Shown: piece after piece, positions 34,719 through 47,230 of the stretch | How the letters are laid out: every line of letters begins with the position of its first letter | Numbering within the stretch: the first letter of the stretch is position 1 | Assembly (NCBI GenBank): GCA_022113835.1 | Contig: JAILWY010000027.1 | Span: 7,256,501-7,320,500, forward strand | DNA from: Atopsyche davidsoni | Taxonomy: Eukaryota > Arthropoda > Insecta > Trichoptera > Hydrobiosidae | DNA length: 64,000 bases | Reading direction: 5' to 3' | Made by a program: the position numbers and the translations under genes | The notes under the pieces: model-generated | What the model saw: only the letters and a program-made list of their open reading frames with translations | What the model was told of the DNA's origin: nothing | Database searches by the model: none

Positions 34719-35069
34719 GTGAGTATATCAACAATATTTTAGATTTTAGGTATAAAAACTTTATTAAATTTGTCTAATCAAACAAGATATTAAAGAACCA
34801 TTAAAAAGAAAAATTAATCTGAATAGTTTTCATATTATAAAAGTAAAAGAAAACAATAAATATTTTATGAAATATACCTTAATAAATTTTTTTCAAAAAT
34901 TAAAGATAGTCGCATCGTTCGTACACAATACGGCATGAAACAAGAAAGAAATAAATACCAAAAAATATATATTTCTTTTTAAGAGGTATATTGATACCTC
35001 AGTCTAATTTATTTCAAATACTTTTTATAAATATTTACTATTTTGCTTTAAATTCGTGTTTGTTTATAG

Positions 35070-35205
35070 GAAATACTCAGATGCTTGCGGCAAAGACATG
35101 CATTGTATGAAAGTGTGCTTAATAATAATGCCATTCTGCCAGATATAAACACAATTTATTTAAAACAAATTAAATTTTAAATAAAAAATAATTGAATTTA
35201 TACAT
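35070..35205 (+). ncRNA. Candidate third (terminal) exon with poly(A) signal
   Basis: T-rich sequence ending TTGTTTATAG at 35060-35069 makes a fair acceptor, and AATAAA lies at 35180-35185. There is no long open frame. With the two upstream candidate exons this would give a short spliced RNA of roughly 400 nt, suggesting a long non-coding RNA or a short isoform of a longer gene. It is the weakest of the three exons, because acceptors and AATAAA are common in AT-rich DNA. Confidence 0.25.
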
Positions 35206-36510
35206 TGCATGTTCAAAACGTTAGGTTATGGTATTTGTGTTTTTTTATTTAATTTCAATTAAGTCCTAAAAAGCCCAGCGTTGGAACACCACAGCGGTAC
35301 GTACTTTCCACAATGTTTTTTAAATTCAATGAATTTCCTGTATTCAAACAAAATTATTAACAATGGGTATTTAAAAAAAATCTTGATACGTTTCCAAATG
35401 GCGAGACGCCAATGGTTTCTCGGTTTGGAATGCATAGGGCTATAAATTGTATTTTTCCACACAACAACGCATTGATCAAAGATCGGGCGCAGCAAGACGT
35501 TGGCTTCAGTCCTTATGCTTTATAAGCAAGCCTGCGAGGGGCGGGGGTGCCGGGGGGGAGAAGATCAGCTGCGATATAATTAAACGTTCCGTTCTGATTT
35601 CATAAAATAAATAAACCGACACTTGAACTTCAAATAAAAAGCGACCGCGTGGAGGCGCTATCTTAAAACATTTCATGAAAATTTGTCCAATAATTCATTA
35701 TAAAATATGCCACCCAGCTATTAAGTATAAAATAAAAACCCTACTGCGAAATTCTTTGCATTTGTGTTAATATTAATTTTTATTATACTATTTAACAATT
35801 TATCGTATTCGTTTTTTATTTATTATTTTACCTGATATGATATTTGATAATGAAACTACTTAATTAGCTTTTATAAAATATGAGTTTAGGTCTAAAATAT
35901 ATAATATTTTTTATTGATTTTCACCGATGAGGTTAATTATTTAATTACTATGAATAAAATTTCAATGTGACTCGTATTATCCATAAAGTAAGTCCGAAAG
36001 GTTGGCCGCTCGTGGTAAAACGCGAAGTTCCAGAAAACGGCCTATGAGTTTATTCCGTGCCGTGCCACGCGAAACTCGCTCTTAGGAACCTTTGCGTTAA
36101 TGCCAGCTCGGCCCTCGCCGAACAACTGACCTGAATGCGCAGTGATCCCTAAACTATACTAAAAGCAATAAAAATAACACTCCCAGAGAAGTAGAAAGAT
36201 TTTAACCAAAATATAGCTAGCATGGAATTAATTCGGAATCAATTGATTGTATGAACACGTCTTTTGCTTTAAATAAAAGAATCAGAGTTAATATCATTTA
36301 TTTGATAAAAAACTTTGTAAATTTTGACTAGACAATATAAAAACAATAACTAATTTAGAAATTGTTTTAAGGGTTTGAGCACTTATGTATGTCTGAAACT
36401 ATTACTCCTGCGAAAAAAACCACATTAAATAAAAGAGATGCATTGTTTTTTTGCATAATGCTTAGAAAATACATATAATATAATGATGTAATAGAAATAC
36501 GTATTATTGA
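35206..36510. other. AT-rich spacer with GC patches at 35.5 and 36.0-36.1 kb
   Basis: A 78-codon minus frame at 35259-35495 has a faint reverse-transcriptase-tail look (RPIF...VVVW), but this is too weak to call. TGGCGAGACGCCA near 35398 is a perfect small hairpin. A GC patch at about 36000-36140 is possibly regulatory. The rest is A/T-rich. Confidence 0.3.
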
Positions 36511-36663
36511 AGCTGCGTACACACGTTGCTATACAGCCGAAAAATAAATAATAACTTGGTGTTAGCGTCTTCTTTTGCGATGACTTGTTGAAAATATAAA
36601 ATAATTCTCGAATTAAGAGTGAGATTAAGTGGTCGCCGGTTGTGTGGCAGCGTGTGTAGGCAG
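36511..36663. mobile_element. TIR-family MITE, copy 4 (153 bp)
   Basis: The left end GCTGCGTACACACGTTGC and the right end in reverse complement (CTGCCTACACACGCTGCCAC) match the outer repeat of the family. The inner arms are more diverged than in the other copies (right: ACAACCGGCGACCACTTAAT). It has no coding capacity. A GC-rich block begins directly at its right edge. Confidence 0.55.
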
Positions 36664-36900
36664 GGCGGTGTGGCCGCGCCGCGAGCAGGCAGATTAGGCA
36701 GAAGGTGCTACGTCACCCCATCAGCTGGGCGGGAGCTGTGCCCAGTGCGCACGACCCGCTTTATTGATGTTACACAACTAATACAATAAATTCGGCTTTT
36801 CTCTGCGCCGGTCGACCTCCACGCGTACGTCCTTACTGAGCATTTGCATGTCGGGAATATTACGATGTTTTCACATTGTCCTGGCGGTGTTGTGTTGCCG
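36664..36900. promoter_or_regulatory. GC island beside MITE copy 4
   Basis: GC-rich sequence with a CAGCTG E-box near 36721 and CGCCGCGAGC-type words. No open frame of note. Function is inferred only from composition. Confidence 0.25.
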
Positions 36901-37635
36901 CCTTGTCAATTTTAAATAAATAAACATTTTTAAATTTTCTTCTGTACATTTTTAAAGCACGTTCATCTGTAATTGCCTAACCTTGCATATATAATATTAT
37001 AAGATGTAGTAATGCATTATATTTTTATTAGTATCACCATTAATATTTCTTGGCATTTACTAGTAGAAAACTACTGATCAATTAATTGTCTTCTTAAATA
37101 GCAGTAGACTATTCCGTTTGTATCATTACAATTATTAGCAAAATTAATTGTTATTTCTTCTGATCCAGAAATTCAGAGATTTTTTGATCTAAATTAAAAA
37201 TAACATGAGGATACATCAGTGAGCGGACGGACAGTTTTATATTTCTTATTTAGTTGGGTCAAATGCATCAACATACAAATTTGACTTCTGTTTTATCGTA
37301 CTTTTTATTTGTTATGTGTACTTTAAAAAAAATAAAAATTCACTTCTGAAAATGCAATTCCAGAAGCGGTTTACAATTTATAATTATATTTAAGCTTCAT
37401 AAGATACAAAGGCGTTCTTTTGATAAATTTACGAATAAAGCGTTCTTGTAAATTTACTATTGAATATAATTTTACTATTATATAATTATAGGTTTAACTT
37501 TATAACTCAATATAATAGCATCATACACATTGTAAGTAAAAAAAATTATTAAAAAAAATAATATTTTAGAGAGTAATAATAGTCGTCAAATACGAAAATT
37601 AATACTATTGAATAAGAAAATTACAGGTAGGTGCA
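36901..37635. other. AT-rich spacer, nothing seen
   Basis: A/T-rich sequence with no supported feature. Confidence 0.5.
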
Positions 37636-38790
37636 TCTATAGCGAGCGGCCATGATTGATTCGTCGGTGTGAGTGGCTCCACCGAATTATTTTCGGATAT
37701 GAAAAAAGGCCCTGAAAAAGTTTAATAGCTTTATTATACTCACTCACACATGCCCACATTCTCGATACGCAACACATCCATACGAAATAACTTAACCGTC
37801 AGGGGTCACCCACACAGGCGCGCCGGCATCCTCGACTACACATAGCACGCTGCCGCGTAGCTATATACCTATAATAGGCGGTCTCCGAACTGGCCTAACC
37901 TGTTTTTCTCCACTAAGCCATACCCCAGAACCTTGGATACCCACATTAAGAAGTTTAGAATCAAATCAAAAAGCAAAATAAAAAATCTCCTAATATTTAA
38001 TAGGGCGGCCCGGCGGACTCTGGAGGCACAAAAAAACTCACAGCAATTTCGGGCCATTATGTGCGCGCTTGTATGCGTGAGCGCCCGCCAACACAAAGGC
38101 ATTCCCTATCTTAGACATTTGCACATAATGACTCTATTAGTGTGAAAACTTTTTGCTAAATACGTGGCAAACCGTAGCTTTTACACTGATACAGCTTTTG
38201 AAGAACTTGTTCTCGATAAACAGTGCTTTGATTTGGTATAAAAATATTTACCATCGGGGTAAAACTGTGTGAGATATGATGCGAATTCTTCGAGTCGAAT
38301 GTGGGACTGCGTGGAGATTTTAACAGGCTCCAGAGCACCAGGCTAACCCATTTCATGACAGTGTTCAGAATAATGGGGACTCGGCCGAATGGGATTCGAC
38401 GGCTTCCCTTTATGGATATAAACGAATGCACCTTTTGATCGGCTATAGGGGTATTGTGGTATAGGTGGAGCCCACGAGAGACCTCCGCACCTACCCTACC
38501 TCGGGTTACCCCATTTATGTTTTACCGAATTAGTTCGTGATCGTTGTTCTTTCGGCTTGGTTAGGATACGAATCGAAGAAACCGCAGTAACAGCTCGGTA
38601 TTGCCCATAGAACCAGTGAAAGTATGCTGTGTAACCGCGATTTTAAGTGCTTGAATTATGTGATGATCACAATCTTAATGTATCAATAAAAAAGAGCTTA
38701 GTGTTGGTTGTTTATGATTTGTGTTGGTTGTGAAGTGTAGACAAGTGTACAAGGAGGCGGCGAGGCGTGAGTTTGGGCTCGACTTTATTT
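37636..38790. promoter_or_regulatory. Cluster of moderate-GC islands
   Basis: GC-richer blocks at about 37640-38110 and 38280-38560 contain several short opposed frames (77 and 91 codons minus, 70 plus), none recognisable. The stretch ends at 38700-38770 with TGTGTTGGTTGT repeated directly and then GGCGAGGC followed by GTGAGTTT (38768), a usable donor on the plus strand. This could be the edge of an unrecognised exon, but no matching acceptor was found. Confidence 0.25.
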
Positions 38791-39295
38791 TATGGTAATA
38801 CTTTTGCACAAAAATAATTTCGGGAGCAATTAATAAATTTTAATATGTATTATATAATAAACAACTTTGTCTTTGAAAATTTATTTAATTACTTCGTTAA
38901 ATACGCATATAAAACTACCAAAGTAGTAACAGTATTTTCACAAATATAATTGGTTTTTTTTGGCACAGTGGAGTCTGGTCCAAAGTAAAATTTGATGCAT
39001 TGATTCTGGTGCAAATTGTCGCAGTGTGATTTAAGAACTTTTTTATTTTGTCATGTATGCAACCCGGCTTTTATGTGCCTATTTTATAAACCTCAATGAT
39101 AATATACTTTGTAAAAAATATACGTTTTAAGATTATTATAAAATAAAAAAGTGAAGAAGGTTTTTCGAAGTTTTAGGCAATAGATTCAATAAACTACTTT
39201 ATACAGTTAATTGTTTTATTTTGGTATTATTAGGAATAAAATTTACGTTGATTACCAAATATTTTATGATCATCTAAAATATTAATTTACACGCT
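38791..39295. other. AT-rich spacer, nothing seen
   Basis: A/T-rich sequence with no supported feature. Confidence 0.5.
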
Positions 39296-39960
39296 AAGGC
39301 CATTTAAGTGATCCCAAAAAAGCACGTGAAGTAAACAGCTGGGTTTGCCGGATTAACTCTCATATTGGTGTCTTAATTGCCGAGCGCTTCATAAAAGACA
39401 TTAAAACGTAAAGCGGGCCATTCTCCTTGACTTATATTCTTAGCACAAATACCGACCGAGTACATTCATTAGCCCCTCGCGTAACAACTCATTTACAAAG
39501 ACATGTACCGCTTACCACAACGGCCCAACAACCGACAACCCAACTCGCATAAAGCATCCATCCCGGCAACAAACACTTTCGCCCGGGGTAAACATCCCCC
39601 GGTCCCGCGGCGGTGGAGAGCTCGAGCATGTACGCGCCGTAGTATTGATTTCGCTCCTCGCTCCAAATAAAGTAAAACCGGAGGCTGAGTTATATGAACG
39701 CGAGAACGCCGGCACTTTTCGCCTTCCGACCGTTTCCATAGAGAAAATCCATCTCTACGTAGAGTGTATATTTATATATCTATCTATAGATGTCCCTGCG
39801 CCCTGCACGCCGCGCCTGTGTGCGGGCGCGTGTCTGTACCGGAGAGCTGGAATAGCTTTGTGTGGAGCTACTGTGCGATTTTGTGAATTGCTTTATTGTT
39901 CGCGGCCCGGGCGGTTTTTTGCTAGGGGTGGAATCAGGTCATGATAATTTAGGGGAAGAC
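39296..39960. promoter_or_regulatory. Motif-rich candidate enhancer and GC island
   Basis: Within 40 bp lie TTAAGTG (39304-39310, NK2-type), CACGTG (39323-39328, E-box), GTAAACA (39331-39337, forkhead) and an overlapping CAGCTG. A CG-rich block follows (39510-39940) with opposed frames of 75 and 99 codons that are not recognisable. The motif cluster is what a developmental enhancer would look like, but each motif is short and could occur by chance. Confidence 0.35.
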
Positions 39961-40615
39961 TACAGTTTTTTGCTGAGGTGAAATGGGGTCATTGTATTTT
40001 AATGAAACTTCCTATCTGTAAGCTTAATTACGTAATTTTAATTAATTGTTTTTACGCACAAAATTGCCTATCTCTTAAATACTTATTTGACATGTAACGT
40101 AAGGACACAGATAGAGAAAACTCAAATTCAAAATCAACTTACCAACTAAATTAATGATTTATATTATAAAATATACAAAACATTTTGCCTCGAATTTCTT
40201 AAGGTTTTCGTAGACACTTCCATAAATAATTGTTTACATAGCTTGGTGTATTTGACAATGAATATCTATAAATTATTTTATATATTTTTTTGGAAAAGCG
40301 ATATAATTTATTTTATTTTCTTAGTGACAATATATTTTTATTTGAATGTAACTAAGTAATTTTTCAAAAATAATAATTGTTTGATAATATTCTTATCAAA
40401 ACGTCCGGCATTTAAATATAAGAACCAATTAGCTTAAAATATTACATTATATAATAAAATATAAGTCTCTTCGACGAGAAAATAATATTTATTACTTCTC
40501 ATAGTAAAACAAGTAAATTTTCATTTAAAACATATTAACATAATTCAACCAATTATAAATTCAATCTGACAGAAACTAGTTTCTTGATGTTTGATTAATG
40601 GCATCCGGTTTGGTA
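39961..40615. other. AT-rich spacer, nothing seen
   Basis: A/T-rich sequence with no supported feature. Confidence 0.5.
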
Positions 40616-41170
40616 TTTTTTAATCATTACACAATTCCCAAACAAAATACCTTAACGTACTGAAACGCAACCTTAGTTCGGAACATCCAATAAGGAGAGT
40701 AATTCTAACGAACGTTAGGTAACCTATTTGAATTCATAATGAAATATTTAATACGGAAACAAAGAGCAGGATCGTTTAGCATAGACCACGCTGACCCGAC
40801 GAGAACTAATAACATTTCCTTATAATTCCACGGCTTTGCGTCCGGCAGTGCACCAAAAACCGCTAATTCCGCCAACAATGACTAGATCAACACACCTTTG
40901 TTTATTAACACCCATGTACATAATGTGCACAGGTATCGCCTACCTGATAACTAGAGAGCTTCTCTACCCGAGCGCCCGGCTGTAGCCCGGCGCGGACCGA
41001 AGATAATTTGATTCTATGACTTCGATAAAATACGATTATTAACCAATAATTCAATTTCAGTTCATAATTGGAAATTATATTTCTGTGCAAGAGGGTTGAA
41101 GCTTCATTATAGAATGTGTCTGTGTTTGTTTATTTTACCTGCTCGAGCCGCGTCTGCGAATGATTATGTC
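40616..41170. promoter_or_regulatory. Moderate-GC island
   Basis: GC is raised at about 40760-41000. The 61-codon minus frame (40905-41090) is not recognisable. No promoter, splice or repeat signal is supported. Confidence 0.2.
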
Positions 41171-42889
41171 GTTTTAATTGAGATTTTAAACAGTTTAAGT
41201 TAGATAAAAATCACAAATTAATGTAAACACTTTAGCGGCCACAGAAGCTACGGCAATAAAACTTTAGTGGCGATTAAAATTGTATAGGACTGAAATGTGT
41301 TGCGTATTGAACATGGAGTATTTGAGATATTATGTCTGTGCAATAAATTTTCTTTGTCTGATTAAGCACACACGTTTAAGCATCAGCAATTAATCGTTAA
41401 TTAGGTACACCTTAAGGCATTTTCGGAATTCAAAATATCATTTATATTAAATTTAGGTTTCAAACTTTAAAATTATAATATATATGTTTCTATACGGGTA
41501 AAAGCAACAATATATACATCTTAAAGCTATAGTTTTGGTGTTGAATACGTTAACAAAGTCAATAAATGCATTTATGCTTCAAGACTTGATTTAAATAATT
41601 TATTATGGACGATATACTTAAGAAATAGAATTCAGATATTAAATATATCGGTACTGAAAACAGCTACATATATTTGAAATACAAATAACTTGTAGTAAAT
41701 TATTTTCATATAAATATAAAAAAAATTAATTTAAACGCTTATCAAAAATAGTAGAAAAATTAACTTTTTATAAAAGTATTGTCAAATTAAGAAGAATTTC
41801 AAAATAATAATAGGATTTTTACAATTACCTTGTATTATATTAATATGTATAATTCATTTCCTGAATATTATCAATAAACGCTGAAAAATAAAAAAAACAA
41901 TAATGCGTTGTCTTGACATTCTAACAATCACCTAATCGCTTAATCAAAAATTTACAAGTACGATAAACATCCATTCGTTTTCTGAGCTTTATTTATTATT
42001 AAAAAATAATTCTAAGACATTATAATTATTGACGTATATTGTAAAATGTCACGTTTTGCATTTGTATTTTTTGCACATAATATAACGGAGACGTAAGCAA
42101 CATACATGTTTTTAGTTTGGACACAATTAAAAATAATATGAAAGTGTAAATTTGCATAAAAAAAAACAGCTTTATTTATGATAGAATCTCCGCCAAGACT
42201 GTTGCAATTATAAAAGTGTAACATGCACTTTAAGTCATTAATTAATGAATAGTATGCGAAATACTGGTCATGAGATATGTGCGGCTCCATCTTCTAAGAC
42301 ATCCAAGCGAGGAATTCCCGTGGAACCTGACGCGATCAGCCTATATATGAGAAAGTTAATTAAAACCTTTTATAAAGCGCTCTTTGCAAACACTTCATAA
42401 CAAACCGCAGGTGGATTGTAATTACACTTTTTTACGCTCAAGTTCTGTAAATGTTATTGCGCCGAGAAAATGTGCAGTGAATAATTCACAGAATTATATT
42501 TTTTACGGTATTTTGAAATATAAAATCGTTCAATGATTAACATTAAAGCCAGTTATATTTATTATTTCAATAACTATCCAAAAGCATTTTTCCACAGTTT
42601 CTTGTCAAATGCACACTTTTGTTTACTTGGTATTCGATGTACTTATATTTATCCTTACAAATCTAAATCATTAAATATAAGTTTTAAAGTAACGCTTTAT
42701 TCGTCGCATATTTTATATACATCAATACCTTATATAAAATATCATAATAATCGAAGTGTGTTGAATGCAAACTTTAAAAATGCTGCAGTGATTTTGCTCA
42801 CAATCATGTAAGATATTGATTGTTTTAAATGTGTGAAAAACTGTTTTTTTATTTACCAATGTAGATATATTATTTAATAATTTATTTTT
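41171..42889. other. AT-rich spacer, nothing clear
   Basis: A/T-rich with several short frames (92 codons minus at 42012, 92 plus at 42533) that are low-complexity (I/N/Y/K) and not gene-like. Confidence 0.45.
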
Positions 42890-43130
42890 GAACTGCAATT
42901 GTAACACCCAGCCTACAAAGCGTGCATCTCGGAAGATACAGGAGCAAGGGCTGGCCTCCGCGGGGGCAGGACGCCTGCGCCAGCGCGGATCCAATGTAAA
43001 GTAGAGACGCTTTTGTACTCTGATTTAAGAGTGGCTTACGACTGTAGCAGCGGCTGGACTGCCAGGCTGGCTTAGAAGCTCGACTGAGGTCGGAAATCAT
43101 GTGTAACTTCGGCCTGTATTTCAAAATACC
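42890..43130. promoter_or_regulatory. GC island
   Basis: About 240 bp of GC-rich sequence with two overlapping minus frames (80 and 90 codons), neither recognisable. The sequence is dense in GGC and CAG words. Promoter or enhancer status is inferred only from composition. Confidence 0.25.
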
Positions 43131-43945
43131 TTATAAAGTAATCACCATCTAATTTAAACTATTGCTTAAAAGCTTTAATCAATATATGCAACCAACAAAC
43201 TCAGATAGCATAAAAACAATAATAGTACATATAAACGCACTTCTCTGTAGAATAGAAACCGTAAGCAAGTAGTATGAGACAATCAGGACAATTGAGACTG
43301 TGTCCGGCTTGATATGACTTCAGCATTTTTTTATTATTGTATACAGTTAAACCACATAAAATCGATATAATATAAAAGTTCTTTGAACATTTTTCTTGTC
43401 TTCGAATCTGGAGATATTTTTCAATTTATAAAAGTCGACAAACTGCAAAATTTAAATTTTCTTACTGGTTTGCAAAACCCTTATAATAATTTGAAGTGCA
43501 TAAAAGTAGCTTTGTCTTTTAAGTCTAACTTATCAATGAAACATATAATTAATATTCTTGATAATGGAAATAAGTTCAAATTTGTAACTCAAAAATATCA
43601 AATTAGAGACTCAATTTCATGACTAATGCAATTTATGATATGTTATTATAAAATAAATATATCCGCGTAACGCCTGACTAATATGAATCCTTTGATTTAT
43701 TATTTTTAGTTAATATTTTGATTGATATTCCATTGAAATCGTACTAATTGTTACTTTTTATTTCTTTTTACAATTAGATATATAATTCTAAGTAACGCAT
43801 GCTTTTTGGTATGTTAAAAAAATTAATTTTGCTTAGTAAATTTATTATTTTTGATCTCGTTTGGAGCAATAAATCAGCAATGCGAGAAACACCAATAAAA
43901 ATAAATATTACTCACACCAAATTGAAAAAAAGGTGTTTGTAATCA
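43131..43945. other. AT-rich spacer, nothing seen
   Basis: A/T-rich, with one low-complexity 79-codon frame. Confidence 0.5.
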
Positions 43946-44240
43946 GGGCGCGGGAACCGCCCCTCGCGGAATTAGAATTCTCGAATCTTCCAGCGCATCA
44001 TCACGCCACGGAGCATCACGCCACGTAGCATCACGTGGCGTAGTATCACGTGGCGTACACTCACGTGGGGGCTCGTGTGAGGGGGCAGACAGTCAGTGCA
44101 ACCCCGCGACTCACGCCCGGGCCGCGGGTTAAGAGCTTTATTTCCTAGTGTGTTTTATATGGAGATCGCGAGGCACGCACGCAGCGCGGCCGGCCCGACC
44201 TGCTCGCTGCTGGCTTGAATCTTGCAAGGTAAATTAAGAG
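43946..44240. promoter_or_regulatory. GC island holding the E-box minisatellite
   Basis: The island contains the tandem array described separately and then a GC-rich block with CGGGCCGCGGG and GCGGCCGGCCCG words. It ends CTTGCAAG before GTAAATTA (44229), a possible splice donor on the plus strand. A short first exon here is possible, but no downstream acceptor was identified. Confidence 0.35.
43998..44072. repeat. 15-bp E-box minisatellite, five units
   Basis: Five diverged 15-bp units run head to tail (43998-44012, 44013-44027, 44028-44042, 44043-44057, 44058-44072). The early units read GCATCACGCCACGTA and the later ones GCATCACGTGGCGTA or GTATCACGTGGCGTA. CACGTG E-boxes fall at 44032, 44047 and 44062, exactly 15 bp apart. 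Units 2 and 3 also form a perfect 9-bp hairpin (ACGCCACGT with ACGTGGCGT, 6-nt loop). CACGTG binds Myc/Max, USF, Clock/Cycle-type and Mitf-type bHLH proteins. Confidence 0.75.
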
Positions 44241-44725
44241 CTTAATGCAAAGTGAGCTTTGTGTGTGCTTTGGGTATGCAGCGCCAAAGCCTTACAAATA
44301 CATTTTTTTTAAATTTATAGTATTTTTTTTAAAGGCGTACTTTATATACCACAATTATATTTGCAAGTGATTATAGTAAGGCGTCGGTAGCATGAACAAA
44401 ATAATATTTTGAAACTTAGTTGATTTTACTACATTTATGATCCAATTTATTAAAGCAAGAAGCTTAAAGCGATAAAAACAATAAATACATTTTTTTATCT
44501 TGCTTCATTATTATAAAGTACCCGTGAATATATTTTCCATGAATTTAATTCATAATGTTAAAGTCCGAGTGTGGGCCTTGGTAGTTAAATATGCCTTTCA
44601 ATAAATTGAAATCGTCCGAATTATGATCATTTTCATTTCAATTAAACTACCAAATAAATAACGTTAGAAATGTCACGCAGGTACAAAATATGGCGTATTT
44701 AAAATAAGTCATTTTTATTCGGCAG
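44241..44725. other. AT-rich spacer, nothing seen
   Basis: A/T-rich sequence with no supported feature. Confidence 0.5.
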
Positions 44726-44990
44726 TCGTTTGTTATGGTCGATTTCAGTAAAAGCTTTCGTCAATAAAGCACGCCGAGCTGCGCAGTGGCAGCGGAAAGC
44801 TGCCGCGGCGTCCGTCACGGTGGGGGTAAATTTTGGACAAAATAAGAAAATTATTCCGGTCAGACTCGCGAGAGAAATTGATAACAAATCAACAGAAAAC
44901 TCCCCCATAGGCTCGCAGGGCGTTTCGCATAAAAATAAGGCAATAATGCATCGAGAGCGAGCCTAGTTCGGTGGATACGAAAAAATATGG
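44726..44990. promoter_or_regulatory. Candidate regulatory island
   Basis: A moderate-GC block with opposed frames of 69 and 78 codons, not recognisable. It has the mixed GC and homeodomain-like composition of the neighbouring islands but no diagnostic motif. Confidence 0.25.
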
Positions 44991-46780
44991 ACTGCATTTG
45001 AAGCTTATTGCTAGAAACGAGCTTTTACTATATTCTGTCAAGTGAGACAAAGTTTTCGTGGAATAAAAATGACTACGAAAATCTTTAACCTATTTACATA
45101 GGTAATATATATTTAAGAAACCGTATGTTTTGTTCATTATATATACAATTTGAAATAACAAAAAAAAATTGAAAATATGGATTTCTTAACTTAAAAATGT
45201 ATTTTAATTTTTTAGATTTATTATTGGTTAAAAAGAAAAACCCACTATGGACAGATCTAATGATGCTTGAAAATTATATTTTAATTTTGTAATCTCACAA
45301 ATTATGAATCTTTCTATAATTCAGAATCTCCAATAAATCATTCGTGCGTTAAAGGTCAAAACCATTTTAAAGACAACTTTTTACATAAGTCCTTGACTGC
45401 GCATAACGCCGTCGCGTTATCTCATTCTAATAATAATTTTAATCGCAACGCAATCTCCGCAACGAATACATTTAAATCTTTAAGGTAAGAGCCGCATTCA
45501 CGATCATGAACCAATTTACAGGAGACAATGCGTCCATTGTGGGACCCAGCGGTGGGCGGATTATTCACCTAGGATAAGCCCCGGAATAACAAAGACCGCG
45601 GCCTCGGCTTATATGACCTGCTATCGATTAAACTATACTTCATTGTATTGTTGAATAAGCTGCAATGTCAAGCAATAACAAAACTATCAAATTGTGTATC
45701 TATTTAAAATCACACACTCCCATATCACGAAATATTTTCTATTTCAAAAAGAAAAGTTCAATAAAAAAATTACCATATGAGGACGTGATATATTTTTGCT
45801 ATGCTAGGCAAACGAAAGCACAGGATGAATATAAATATTTTAAAGACCAATGAATAATTGTTTTTAAAAACGGTTTAAATTTAATAATGTGATAAACATG
45901 AAAAACAAAAAGACGCGAAGCCACAAATGCTCAAGCTGTAACCTCTCCCATTTTTTGTGTATGGATTCACAATACGACAAAACTGCAGCTCGCACCATAC
46001 GAATGAATTATTTTTCCGTGATAAAATTTTAAAGGGTTGTTTTTGCGCTGCAGCCCTTTTTCATGAAGTAGCACAAAGAGTGCCCTCGCGATAAAACAAA
46101 GGCATTTTTTTGTATGTTTGCATCATATGTTGGATCTGCGCCACTTACGCCGCTAAAATATGCGATGCTTCCACTCTGGAATAACGCAGGACTCGAAAAA
46201 ATACGTTTTAATACTTTCCCCGCCTGCAACTACTTTATAACATGTCGCTCGTGAATAATGCGATGATTTTATACTAGATGTATAGTTTGCTCGTATTCTC
46301 TGTTTATGTGTTACGTGTATACTAAAAAGCATATTCTTGTTCAATGTCGTGGAGACTGGAACCTAAAAACTTGAATGCCTATGTCAGTAGTACTTTTTCC
46401 TTAAACTCAAAAGTCATACTTGTTAAAATTACTCACGATACAATGATATAAGAAAATGATTTTTTTTGGTGTATTTTTAAAACAAAAGGTTTAATTTTGT
46501 TGATAAAATTATGACTTATTTTACTGACTGAATATTTTCATAGTAATATTTATAAATTTCATAAGTCTGAATTTTGTTATATAAATATATGATTATTGAC
46601 TGATATATATTGAATTAATTTAAGACAAGTATTTTACAATACGCTCATGAAGCAATCAATTTAAGGCAATTTTATCTAAAACGTATTCAAATGCCAGAAA
46701 AATACATGATTGCCCATTTATTTATTATTAATGCTGCATATAAATAAAACATTTGCAATTTAAGCAGCTACTGCGCTGCA
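44991..46780. other. AT-rich spacer with weak GC rise at 45.4-45.6 and 46.0-46.2 kb
   Basis: Mostly A/T-rich. Mild GC patches at about 45350-45640 and 46020-46250 carry short frames with no recognisable product. No repeat or hairpin was noted. Confidence 0.35.
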
Positions 46781-47230
46781 CATTCACAATGCATTTCGAG
46801 GGATATTGAATCTGAACCAGCGTTCCGTGATGCGAAGCTGTTCCGTCCGCACAAATTGAGCAATTTTCCTCCATCGCGCACCCGGTCATTGGCGAAATTG
46901 CCCCAAACGGGCGAGTAATGAAGTAGCCACATTATCGCATAAATTTGCGGACTGTTTCGCGAATAGGTTTTTTGTTCTCTAAGCGATTTTCATTGTGCGG
47001 AGCCGCGGCCGTCGATTACCTGCCTCGTTATTGTCGCCCGAGGAGCTCGGAGATGCTGCCGATACGCGCTGAAGGAGACCGTATCGCGCCGGGCGGCGGA
47101 TAGGGCGGCACAGGCAATATCTATGCACTTATAATAAAGTTATTACCGGTGCAATAATCTCGGATTTACTCAGCTGCTGCGTGATGATGTTAAATCAGGT
47201 ATTCCGATTTTATTGACCTGTAAATGCGGA
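46781..47230. promoter_or_regulatory. Candidate regulatory island
   Basis: About 450 bp of GC-richer sequence without any usable open frame, which makes a coding role unlikely and a cis-regulatory one more likely. A CAGCTG E-box at 47171-47176 runs into GCTGCGTGATGA, a partial Maf/AP-1-like site. Confidence 0.35.

Noticed and set aside
35259..35495. Possible reverse-transcriptase tail (RPIF...VVVW)
   Set aside because: Only a few residues resemble the C-terminal end of non-LTR reverse transcriptases, and the following residues do not fit.
39520..39560. ACAACCGACAACCCAACTCG, resembling a TIR-family end
   Set aside because: Only about 30 bases are similar, the outer TACACACG end is missing and no partner end is nearby.
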